A stretch of DNA of 64,000 nt from Agrococcus casei LMG 22410 (GTDB lineage Bacteria > Actinomycetota > Actinomycetes > Actinomycetales > Microbacteriaceae). The notes under the pieces are model-generated. The model worked only from the letters and a program-made list of their open reading frames with translations. It was not told the origin of the DNA and made no database searches. Below are positions 43,030-50,900 of this stretch, piece after piece (positions within the stretch are counted from its first letter, which is position 1; every line of letters begins with the position of its first letter). The DNA is taken from positions 62,001-126,000 of the forward strand of contig NZ_FUHU01000043.1 in assembly GCF_900163565.1 (NCBI RefSeq). Direction: 5' to 3'. The translations under genes and the position numbers were made by a program.

Positions 43030-43760
43030 CGAATTGTTTTGTATGTGACGGTCAATTTCGAGTTCTTAATGTCAATTGGGTACACGCCATACCCTTTATT
43101 GGCGTCGATGTCGATATTCTGCTTCCAGTATGCAGCCCAGACGAGCTTGGAACAGTTCATGTCTGTCCAGTTGGACTTGCGGCTGTTCCAGAAATTTGAA
43201 TCGTAGTTCTTTCCTTTCAGGGAGTGATACGCATAGTGGCCGGCCGCGTTCCGCTTCGTCTGTGATGTCTCGACGCGCATCATGACCGCGCCAGATGCCA
43301 CGGCAACGTTTTTGTAGTTCGTGTTGCGGCTCTGCCAGCCGTGCCCGGGCGCTTCGGTAATAGTGTGAGTTCCCGAGTAGATGCCAGTGTGGCCATGATT
43401 GACAACGTATTTGTTCGAGTCCGAGTAGAACACGTCGCCCTTCCGTTGAGCTACGGTCAGGGACTTGTCCATGACTATGGAGCCGGACATGACGCTGTAA
43501 TTGGCGTTGACGCCAGGTCCGTATGCATCAACTACTTCTTGGTAAGCCTCATCTAGCACTGCTTCGATGGTGGATCCTTCCTCGTGCGCTTGCAGGAGAA
43601 GTGTGTCCATAACCTCAGATTCCGTTGAGCCCGGATTGAAGCTCAAGAGAGTTGACAGTTTGTCTTCGGTGGGAGCAGCGGAGGCGGGCAGGGGGCCGCC
43701 AAGAGACACAGTCGTGACAGCGAGCATCAGGGCTCCAAAGCGAAGGGCCGCGTGTTTAAT
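43026..43760 (-). CDS. Secreted YiiX/NlpC-P60-like cysteine hydrolase
   Basis: About 244 residues: a signal peptide (KHAALRFGALMLAVTTVSLG ... ASA) then a domain with RKGDVFYSDS, a histidine in NHGHTGIYSG, and the nucleophile-type cysteine late, in DMNCSKLVWAAYW. Histidine first and cysteine last is the circularly permuted order of YiiX/YebB-like papain-fold amidases, which cut peptidoglycan or lipid amides. The start is uncertain: GGAGAG (43771-43776) favours ATT 43760 or ATA 43766, both rare; the open frame extends to 43979. It is coupled to the downstream lipoprotein gene. Confidence 0.6.
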   Translation of the reverse strand: MKHAALRFGALMLAVTTVSLGGPLPASAAPTEDKLSTLLSFNPGSTESEVMDTLLLQAHEEGSTIEAVLDEAYQEVVDAYGPGVNANYSVMSGSIVMDKSLTVAQRKGDVFYSDSNKYVVNHGHTGIYSGTHTITEAPGHGWQSRNTNYKNVAVASGAVMMRVETSQTKRNAAGHYAYHSLKGKNYDSNFWNSRKSNWTDMNCSKLVWAAYWKQNIDIDANKGYGVYPIDIKNSKLTVTYKTIR

Positions 43761-43989
43761 GGGTATACACCTCTCCGTTGAGTGAATTGTTCGACCCAGC
43801 AAGAATGAGTCGATTCCAGTATCACCTGCAAGGATCAGTTGTGCAAGCTTCATTTTCTTAACGAGTGATTTAGCCCTCGAACCTGCTCGAAATCCGTGTC
43901 CATCCGGAAGCTCGAACGAAACGATGATCAGAGCAATGCGGAAGTTCAGTGATGCTGAGATGGACCGCAGAAGTTTCATGCGCCAGCGA

Positions 43990-44154
43990 ACCGGAGAGAC
44001 GACAAAGCACCACGCTCTCCGGCACGCTGGCGCGACCGCAGCCTACCTCGCGACCCGCGACCTCCGAGCCGTGCAAATGTTCCTTGGCCACGCACCGATG
44101 TCAACAACACAGCAGCACCTCCACCTCGACCAAGACGCGTTACTGACCCCATAG
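43990..44154 (+). pseudogene. Remnant of a tyrosine recombinase (integrase) C-terminus
   Basis: The frame encodes HHALRHAGATAAYLATRDLR followed by AVQMFLGHAPMSTTQQHLHL, clearly the C-terminal catalytic part of a phage-type integrase (HxLRH and LGH boxes). The upstream 250-300 residues are missing, and the expected catalytic tyrosine (TTQxY) reads histidine (CAC at 44116). It ends 92 bases before the intact tRNA. It is surely inactive and explains how the island was acquired. Confidence 0.7.
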
Positions 44155-44196
44155 GGTGCAGATAAGGTGCAGTTCACGCGCTGAGAGCACGAAAGA

Positions 44197-44236
44197 AGCC
44201 CCTGACTTGGACGCATAAAACGTCCGGTCAGGGGCT
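44197..44236 (-). terminator. Terminator of tRNA-Ala
   Basis: AGCCCCTGAC and GTCAGGGGCT form perfect 10-base arms, with an inner GGACG/CGTCC pairing, followed on the minus strand by TTCTTTCG. It lies 11 bases past the tRNA 3' end. A near copy is at 41463-41502. Confidence 0.8.
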
Positions 44237-44246
44237 GTTTTCGTGT

Positions 44247-44322
44247 TGGTGGACCCAGGGGGAATCGAACCCCCGACCTTCTCATTGCGAACGAGACGCG
44301 CTACCAACTGCGCCATGGGCCC
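44247..44322 (-). tRNA. tRNA-Ala (anticodon CGC)
   Basis: 76 bases with the CCA end encoded. The acceptor stem pairs GGGCCCA with TGGGTCC; the D arm is GCGC...GCGC, the anticodon loop TTCGCAA within TCTCG/TGAGA, and the T arm GGGGG-TTCGATT-CCCCC. Anticodon CGC reads GCG. Its 3' 51-base part, less the CCA end, is duplicated at 41590, marking it as an integration target. Confidence 0.95.
44249..44299. repeat. attR-type direct repeat within intact tRNA-Ala
   Basis: Identical 51-base copy of 41590-41640, lying inside the functional tRNA gene. Identity stops at base 44300 (G here, A at 41641). Confidence 0.85.
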
Positions 44323-44423
44323 CAGCGAGAAACACGTTACTCCTCGAAAGGCGGATGCGCGAAACTGGCTGCACCCGCGCATCCGTTCACCTGCATGCAA
44401 CAGAAGTCGGCTTGAATGCTGTC

Positions 44424-44651
44424 ATGAGCGAAGAGATCTTTGAGCACGAGTCCGAGCAGACGATGTCACGCGAAGCTGCAGCAAAGCGCCTGCGCGAGAT
44501 CGCCGACCAGCTCGAGAAGCACAACGAGATCAGCCTGCTCGCACACGGCCGCGACGTGACCGTGCGCGTCGCTGATCAGGTGACGTTCGAGTACGAGGTC
44601 GAAGTCGAGTCAGCTGACAAGAACGAGATCGAGATCTCGATCAGCTGGTAA
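44424..44651 (+). CDS. amphi-Trp domain protein
   Basis: A 75-residue protein. It has a helix MSREAAAKRLREIADQL followed by beta strands (ISLLAHGRDVTVRVADQVTF, EYEVEVES) and ends in ISISW, the layout of the amphi-Trp family, named for its amphipathic strands and terminal tryptophan. Function unknown. The ATG at 44424 begins at the conserved part; further upstream sequence is not conserved-looking. Confidence 0.7.
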   Translation: MSEEIFEHESEQTMSREAAAKRLREIADQLEKHNEISLLAHGRDVTVRVADQVTFEYEVEVESADKNEIEISISW

Positions 44652-44660
44652 CAGCGGCTC

Positions 44661-45677
44661 TCAGCCGACGCGACGCGAGAACGCAGCGTGCACGTCGAAG
44701 ACAGCATCGGTGTCAGCACCCTCTGCCGCAGCCTCGCTGAGTGACGGCGCAACCGTGCGACCGTCAGCGACCTTGGCGTCTTCAGCCTTGACCCGACGCT
44801 GCTCAGCAGTGTCGACCTGGTCGCCTTCTGCGTCGAAGCCCACGAGCTCTGCAAAGCTCTCCTCCGAAGCAGCCGACGTCTTGGCAGCAGCTCCCTCACG
44901 ACGCAGCGCCTCACGAATGCGCTCTGCCATGAGCTCCTGGTACTCCTCGCGCGACGGCGCCGTCGTGCGCTGCTCAGGCACATCCTGGGGCGTCCACGAC
45001 CGTGAGCGCATGTGCTCTTCGGTCGGCAGCGACGACTGCTGCAGCTGGTGCGCCGCCTGGTCGTCGGCAACAGGCTGCTGCACAGCAGACTCGCGAAGCA
45101 CCGCTTCGGTCTGCTCGCGTGCGGCACTGGAGACCAGCGCGATCTGCTTCGCCGAGCGATTCACCATGACGAGTCCCGACACTGCAACGGCAAGCAGCAG
45201 TACTGCTGCAAGCGTCAGCGCCCAGAGGCCCGGAACAGCGAGGCCGACGACGGCTGCCGCAAGTGCGACCAGACCCGTGATCGTGCATGCCAGCTTGGTG
45301 CGGCGCAGCCGCGCCTGACGGGTAGTCGAGCTCTGAACAACCACCTTGACCTCCTGTTCAATCCTTCTGATCTGCGCATCGATCTCGCGCGCCTTCGCTA
45401 CCGCCTCGCGGTGCTTCTGCGCTTCACGAAGACGCACTTCGCGCTCCAGCAGCTTGCGCTGCCGAGCAATGTCTCTGGCCCGCACATCGAATGCGACGGC
45501 TTCACTGAGTTCTGTGGTCTCGGTCAGTGCTCGCAGCGTGTGCTGCAGCCGAGTCGCCTCGAGCTCAGCAGCCCGAACCTCTCGCTGCTTCGACCACACG
45601 GGAATCAGATACGCAAGCCAGACGAGCGCCGCCAGCACGAACACGGCTGTCGTGCCCATGCCCGCTGTGAACTCCAT
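44661..45677 (-). CDS. Membrane protein with coiled-coil, unknown function
   Basis: A 338-residue protein: an N-terminal helix (TTAVFVLAALVWLAYLIPVW), then a coiled-coil region to about residue 115 (e.g. REVRLREAQKHREAVAKARE), two further membrane helices (LVALAAAVVGLAVPGLWALT and the next), and a long polar C-terminus. This pattern is common in actinobacteria as a conserved protein of unknown role. ATG 45677 is used; ATG 45698 is an alternative. Confidence 0.6.
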   Translation of the reverse strand: MEFTAGMGTTAVFVLAALVWLAYLIPVWSKQREVRAAELEATRLQHTLRALTETTELSEAVAFDVRARDIARQRKLLEREVRLREAQKHREAVAKAREIDAQIRRIEQEVKVVVQSSTTRQARLRRTKLACTITGLVALAAAVVGLAVPGLWALTLAAVLLLAVAVSGLVMVNRSAKQIALVSSAAREQTEAVLRESAVQQPVADDQAAHQLQQSSLPTEEHMRSRSWTPQDVPEQRTTAPSREEYQELMAERIREALRREGAAAKTSAASEESFAELVGFDAEGDQVDTAEQRRVKAEDAKVADGRTVAPSLSEAAAEGADTDAVFDVHAAFSRRVG

Positions 45678-45756
45678 GAGCAGAACGGTAACGACCATCT
45701 TCGCATGAACGCCCGAGGCGCACCGCGAACGCCGCGAACGATCTGAAAAAGTTGTG

Positions 45757-46392
45757 TCAGGGGTGGATGGTAGGCGGCCGCGAGTCCTCCGGCAGCTGAG
45801 GAACCCGACCCGCCTGCCACCGCTGCAGCACCGGCTCGGCAAGCTCTTCACGCACAAGCGCAAAGCACAGGTGGTCTCGCCAGTCGCTGTCGATGTAGAT
45901 GTAGCGACGGCGGATTCCCTCGAACCGAAAGCCGAGCTTCTCGACAATGCGCAGCGACGGCTTGTTCTCGGGACGGATGCAGACCTCCATGCGATGCAGG
46001 CCCAGTTCGAAGAGGCAGTAGTCGGTGGCGAGTGCCGTTGCAGTGGGCGTGGCTCCCCTGCCGGCAAAGCGCTCTGCGATCCAGTAGCCCAGCGTCGCAC
46101 TCTGCAGAGCACCCCACGTTATGCTCGAGACATTCAGCTGACCGGCAAACTCACCGTCGACCTCGATCGCAAACGGCAGCCCTGTGCCGGCACGGGCACC
46201 TTCGAGCAAGCCTCTGATCGTCGCCTTGCCGTCAATCGCACTCGGCGGCCTGGTGCCCGGCATGTGGGCTTCCCACTGCTGCAGCCACTGGCGGTTGTCT
46301 GAAAGCTCTCGCTCCAGTGCACGTGCATCACGAAGGCGAATCGGCCGGAGTGCAATGGCGCCGCTTTGCAGCCGAGGCGCGATGTCGAACAT
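45757..46392 (-). CDS. GNAT acetyltransferase, RimJ/RimL type
   Basis: A 211-residue N-acetyltransferase. Seen: IALRPIRLRDARALERELSD at the start, FAGQLNVSSITWG, the acetyl-CoA stretch LGYWIAERFAGRGATPTATA, and the late RPENKPSLRIVEKLGFRFEG. This pattern is that of ribosomal-protein-alanine acetyltransferases, which modify protein N-termini. The start ATG fits homologous N-termini. It is divergent from the cyclo-ligase gene with a 34-base gap. Confidence 0.85.
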   Translation of the reverse strand: MFDIAPRLQSGAIALRPIRLRDARALERELSDNRQWLQQWEAHMPGTRPPSAIDGKATIRGLLEGARAGTGLPFAIEVDGEFAGQLNVSSITWGALQSATLGYWIAERFAGRGATPTATALATDYCLFELGLHRMEVCIRPENKPSLRIVEKLGFRFEGIRRRYIYIDSDWRDHLCFALVREELAEPVLQRWQAGRVPQLPEDSRPPTIHP

Positions 46393-46426
46393 GCTACGAG
46401 CCTAGAGGCACCGTAGTATTGCGACC

Positions 46427-47008
46427 ATGAGCCACAGCGAGACTGCTTCAGAGAAGGAACAGCTGCGCGCCCAGATTCGCACAGAACGCCGCCAGCGCGG
46501 CACCGAGGGCGCTCTGGCCGAAGCGCCGAAGTTCACCGAGCACCTGATCTCGCTCGCAGCCGAACTCGACGCCAAGAAGGTCGCCGCCTACCTCTCGACG
46601 CCTGACGAGCCCGACACCCGCGGCTTCCTCGTCTGGGCCCGCAACCACGGTGTACAGGTACTGCTGCCGATCAGCCGCATCGACGGCCTCATGGACTGGG
46701 CTGAGTTCGACGAAAGCGAAGTGCAGGGCCCCTACGGCGTGCCCGAACCGGCTGGCGAGGTGCTGCCGCCGAATGCGATCGACGATGTCGACCTGATCAT
46801 CCTGCCCGCATCCGCCGCAGACGCAGAGGGCATGCGCATGGGCTGGGGCCGAGGCTACTTCGACAAGCTGCTCGGCTCAATGGAGAACCTGCCCCCGACC
46901 TACGCAGTCGTGTACGACACAGAGCTCCTCGAGAGCGTGCCGAGCGAGCCGCATGATTACAGTGTTGATGGCGTCGTGACGCCATCCGGAATTCACAGAA
47001 TCGAGTAG
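46427..47008 (+). CDS. 5-formyltetrahydrofolate cyclo-ligase
   Basis: A 193-residue enzyme that converts 5-formyl-THF to 5,10-methenyl-THF using ATP. Seen: KEQLRAQIRTERRQRG at the start, YGVPEP, and the nucleotide motif MRMGWGRGYFDKLLGSM near the C-terminus, which is diagnostic. Length is normal. The next gene, an FmdB zinc-ribbon protein, starts 3 bases later, a gene order common in actinobacteria. Confidence 0.92.
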   Translation: MSHSETASEKEQLRAQIRTERRQRGTEGALAEAPKFTEHLISLAAELDAKKVAAYLSTPDEPDTRGFLVWARNHGVQVLLPISRIDGLMDWAEFDESEVQGPYGVPEPAGEVLPPNAIDDVDLIILPASAADAEGMRMGWGRGYFDKLLGSMENLPPTYAVVYDTELLESVPSEPHDYSVDGVVTPSGIHRIE

Positions 47009-47011
47009 ACC

Positions 47012-47290
47012 ATGCCCGTGTACGCTTACGCCTGCCGCGACTGCGGCAACGCTTTCGACATCCGCCAGGAGTTCACAGACGAGTCTCTGACCGTGTGCGA
47101 ATCCTGCGGAGGCCGTCTGCGCAAGCAGTTCGGTGCTGTCGGTGTCACGTTCAACGGCTCCGGCTTCTACAGGACAGACTCCCGTTCCTCACCAACCTCA
47201 TCCCAGGGTTCCGCAACGAAGGCGCCGACACAATCGGCACCCCCAGCTGCGGCTCCCGCCACTGCACAACAGACTGGTTCAACCTCCTGA
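47012..47290 (+). CDS. FmdB-family zinc-ribbon protein
   Basis: A 92-residue protein with a CxxC...CxxC zinc ribbon at the N-terminus (YACRDCGNAFDIRQ and TVCESCGGRLRKQF), then GVTFNGSGFYRTDSR and a low-complexity Ser/Pro/Ala tail. It matches the FmdB regulatory-type family; role unproven. It lies between the cyclo-ligase and mscL as in many relatives. Confidence 0.85.
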   Translation: MPVYAYACRDCGNAFDIRQEFTDESLTVCESCGGRLRKQFGAVGVTFNGSGFYRTDSRSSPTSSQGSATKAPTQSAPPAAAPATAQQTGSTS

Positions 47291-47314
47291 GGCGGCCCCA
47301 ATGAAAGGAAACCC

Positions 47315-47698
47315 ATGAAGGGCTTCAAAGCATTCATCATGCAGGGCAATGTCATCGACCTTGCCGTTGCAGTCGTCATCGGCGGTGCCTTCGCCGCAAT
47401 CGTCGACGCCTTCGTCACAGGCGTCGTCGAGCCTCTGATCGCCGCAGCTGGCGGCTTCGACAACATCGCTGAGGTCACCGCCGGCCCGATCCTGATCGGC
47501 CTCGTCATCGCAGCAGTCATCCGCTTCATCCTGGTCGCAGCCATCGTGTACTTCGTGCTCGTGCTGCCGATCCAGAAGATGCGCGAAGCGTCCGACCGCC
47601 GCAAGGGCATCGTCCCGGCAGAAGACCCCGAGTCGCAGGAGCAGATCCTCGCCGACATCCGCGAGCTGCTCAAGGCTCAGCAGGGCGGCAAGCTCTAA
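47315..47698 (+). CDS. mscL: Large-conductance mechanosensitive channel
   Basis: A 127-residue membrane protein. The N-terminal MKGFKAFIMQGNVIDLAVAV, the pore-lining glycine/alanine helix VVIGGAFAAIV, and the second helix VIRFILVAAIVYFVLVLPI mark MscL, which opens under membrane tension to release solutes after osmotic downshock. AAAGGAA precedes the ATG. A strong terminator follows. Confidence 0.95.
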   Translation: MKGFKAFIMQGNVIDLAVAVVIGGAFAAIVDAFVTGVVEPLIAAAGGFDNIAEVTAGPILIGLVIAAVIRFILVAAIVYFVLVLPIQKMREASDRRKGIVPAEDPESQEQILADIRELLKAQQGGKL

Positions 47699-47712
47699 GC
47701 AGCTGCAACGAC

Positions 47713-47742
47713 AGAGGGAGGAAGCCGCGGCTTCCTCCCTCT
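47713..47742. terminator. Bidirectional terminator after mscL
   Basis: A perfect 30-base palindrome, with arms AGAGGGAGGAAGCCG and their exact complement, 14 bases after mscL. It also lies 20 bases from the stop of the convergent small gene, so it can terminate both. Confidence 0.85.
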
Positions 47743-47761
47743 TCGCTTGTCCTGCAGCAGA

Positions 47762-47956
47762 TCAGCCCCAGTGCGGCGGCTTGTCGCCGATCAGGCGTGC
47801 ATCGTTCTCACCGGCACTCTGACGCTTGCCGTCACCCGAGTCGGCAGGGGGCTCACCGATGTAGCCTTCGACAGGCTCGGTCGTCACTCGCCGACCAGTC
47901 TTGCGGATGCGCGGAGCAACTTCAGAGGCGCCTTCGCCCTCGCGCCGCTCAGCCAT
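47762..47956 (-). CDS. Small hydrophilic protein, 64 residues
   Basis: A charged protein with no recognised domain (MAERREGEGASEVAPRIRKT ... IGEPPADSGDGKR). Its ATG overlaps the end of the large helicase-like gene by 8 bases, and it ends near a strong shared terminator. The coupling and the non-random composition suggest a real gene, but it could be unimportant. Confidence 0.5.
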   Translation of the reverse strand: MAERREGEGASEVAPRIRKTGRRVTTEPVEGYIGEPPADSGDGKRQSAGENDARLIGDKPPHWG

Positions 47957-50900
47957 GGGATTCGATGCCGACAGTCTCGGCGACTCGCGCAGCCACCGCA
48001 TCCGGGTCGGTGAACAGCTCGAACGCGTGCACGCGCACCGTGTGCCACCCGAGCCTGCGCAGCTGATCAGGCTCGACACGCAGCTGGTGCCGCAGCGAAT
48101 CGTCGCTCTCTTCGTGATCGCTCAGCACTGCCGCGCACACGCCACCGTTCGATGCCACGAGCGGAAGCCCGCCGTAGCCGAGGCCCACGTTGAGCCCCAT
48201 CATCTCGAGACGGCCCGCCAGATCATGCATGAGCGGATCTGCAACCGAAGGCTCCTGAGCGAGCTTGGGCGTCGCCGCATCGAGCAGCACCTCGCGCAGC
48301 TGCTCGGCACCGAACTCGACCGAATCAGGGTCGAGCTCTGCAGCATCGAACGACGTCACGATCGTGAGCGCCTTGCGAGCACGCGTCATCGCGATGGCCA
48401 GCAGCCGCTCGCCGCCCTCGCGGCCGAGCGCACCGAAGTCGACATTCTTGCTGTACTTCGAACGGCCGTAGCCGACAGAGAAGATGACTCGGTCACGCGA
48501 GAGTGCCATTGCGTGTGTCAGGTCAGCGATGACGAACGGCTCGTCGGTGTCAGTCGACACGAAGTCTGCAAGCGGCGGGTTCTGCGCAAGCTCCTGCACG
48601 AGCGCCTGCTGCAGACGCGTCTCGTGACGTTCGTTGCCGGTCACGACCATGAGCGACTCGTTGGGTCGCTGGCGCGCGTGCTGGGTCACCAGCTGCAGCA
48701 CTCGGTCGATCTCGGCATCCGGAGACTCGATCTCGGCAGCCCCCGGCTTCGGCAGGCCCCACGCGTTGTCGACCGTCTGCACGGTGATCGACGGATGGCC
48801 GAGATATGTTCCGGCCCAGGGCAGCGAACGAATAGTGCTGTCGTAGAAGCGATCGCTGACCGCTTCGAGCAGATCATGACCGCCAGTGCGGAACGTGCGT
48901 GTGAGCTCGAGGGTAGGCAACAGCTGCATGAGACGCGACAGCGCAGACTCATCACCGAGCGTGTCGGCATCCGAGCCGGCCTTCAGGCCCGTGGTGGCAA
49001 TCCCCACCGAGAACGTGCTCGGAGCCTGCGTGACGGGGTCGCCGACGGCGATGACCTGCGGAGCACGTGCGACGGCTCCTGCAACCTCAGCGACCGTCAC
49101 AGCCCCGGCATCGGCCAGGATGACGCAGTCGAACGGCACATTCTGCGAGATCTCGTGCACCCGGTAGGGCGACGTGAGCCAGACGGGCGCCAGAGGACGC
49201 AGCAGATGCGGCGCGGCCTCGGCGAGCTCGTCAGAGTCGACGGCCCCTGCCTTGAGCATCGAGCGCAGCGCCCGAGCCTCGTCGGGCCAGTCGCGAATGC
49301 CGAGTCGCCACTGCTCCCCCAGCTGCCATGCGAGCTTGCCGCTCGAAGCCTCAGCGTGCGTCTGATCGACGAGCGCGAAGTCATTCTCGAGACGCGAGAG
49401 CACCTGGGTGTTGCCGCGCAGCAGCGCACGCTGCGACGAGATCAGCACCTCAAGCGCCGACTGCCACCATGCGAGCTCGAGCTCAGGCTCGATCTGGGCG
49501 ACGTCGACCTTGCGGTCTGCGAGGTCACGGTACAGCGGGTCGAGCTCGAGCTCTGCGAGCGACTTGATGAGACGCGACCGCTCACGGATGTTCGTGAGGG
49601 CGTCAGAGTTCGCAGCAAGCGACTCGACCCAGGCTGCGAGGTCATCGAGGCTCATCGCAATCGCATCGCGGTAGTCGCTCTTCAGGGCATCGCCGATGCG
49701 CTCGAGGCGTCCGCGAACGCGTCCGTAGGTCTCCTCGAGGCTCGAGAGGCCAGCGGGAATGCTCGGAACCGCACCGTCGGGCGTCATCGCATTCCAGTGC
49801 TTGCGCTGACGCTGCACGCGCACGAGCGCATTGTGCAGGTCGGCGATGCGAGCACCGGGGCGCACATACTCGAGGGCATGCTTCTTCAGTCGTCTGCGCT
49901 GCAGGCCGCCGAGGGCCGCATTCGCATCCCGACGCGAGCCGGTCGCCGTCACGAGCTCGCCGAGCGGCCGGTCGAAGATCGACGGGTGGAACACCTCGAG
50001 GCTCTCGCGGATGTCGGCCAGCAGCTCGATCTGGTCGCCGAGCTGTTCGAAGGTCTCGAACTGCTGCACCTTGGTCGCACCGAGGACTCGCTCGGCCTCT
50101 TCGCGAAGCTCAGTCAGCTCGCCCTGATTCTCGTCAGAGCCGTCGCCCGCGAGCGTCTGCGCATCCTCGAACGCCAGCTCTGCGTCGCCGTCGGTGTCGA
50201 AGTCGGCACCGTGCCACGGGGTATCGCCCGAGCCGTACTGGAACTCACCCAGCTCAGCGGCTGTCGCGAGCGTCCGCGCAGCACTCGGCCGCTTGTCGGC
50301 GAGCTTCACGATGCTCTCGCGCGACAGGCGTGCCTGCGTCTGCGGCGGGTTCGGGAGCGCCGCGAGCTTCGAGAGCTCGCCGAGGCAGTCGACGACCGAC
50401 ACCTGCAGCTCGGAGTCGACACGACGCAGCGAGACGCGGTAGTCGCCGAGCACCTTGCGCAGGCGGATCAGCGCATCGTCGACGTCTGCGACATCCGGGT
50501 CTGTCGCACGCTCTGAGCGACGGATCGACGCGATCAGGTCGCGACGCAGGCTGCGCTCCGAGACAGCGAGTCCGGGCAGGCCCGCAACAGCGAGACGATC
50601 GATAATCGCAGCGCTGGTCGCACGCCGCGGGCTCACGACGAGCACGCGCCGGTCGTCTGCCACAAGGGCGCCGATGAGGTTGACGATCGTCTGCGTGGCA
50701 CCCGTTCCGGGACGCGCGTTGACCGTGACAGAATTGCCCGAGAGCGCTTCTGCGATGACGCGCTCTGACTCAGCGTCTGCTTCGAGCACCAGGCGGTCGG
50801 TCTCAGGTGCACGCTCGTCCTGCGGCACGTAGTCGGGCTCGGTGCGCGCATCGCGAAGGAGCGACACAGCGATCTCGTCGCCTGCGACCGCGTCGAGGAC

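Larger units (their letters stand above)
41590..44299. mobile_element. Mini genomic island in tRNA-Ala(CGC)
   Basis: Identical 51-base direct repeats bound 2659 bases at the 3' part of a tRNA-Ala gene, the usual product of site-specific integration by a tyrosine recombinase. Cargo is a YiiX-like cysteine hydrolase and a lipoprotein in one operon; a decayed integrase tail sits next to the right repeat. Base composition is visibly poorer in GC than the flanks, mainly in 43.0-44.0 kb. No phage structural or replication genes are present, so it is a satellite-like or degraded element. Related motifs with doubled GGTGCAG occur at 41735-41757 and 44154-44175 inside both ends. Confidence 0.8.

Noticed and set aside
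47901..50516. Very long open frame (871 codons) on the plus strand opposite the helicase-like gene
   Set aside because: High GC at codon position 3 opens antisense frames. Its translation is Arg/His/Leu-rich without motifs, while the minus strand has clear helicase motifs.
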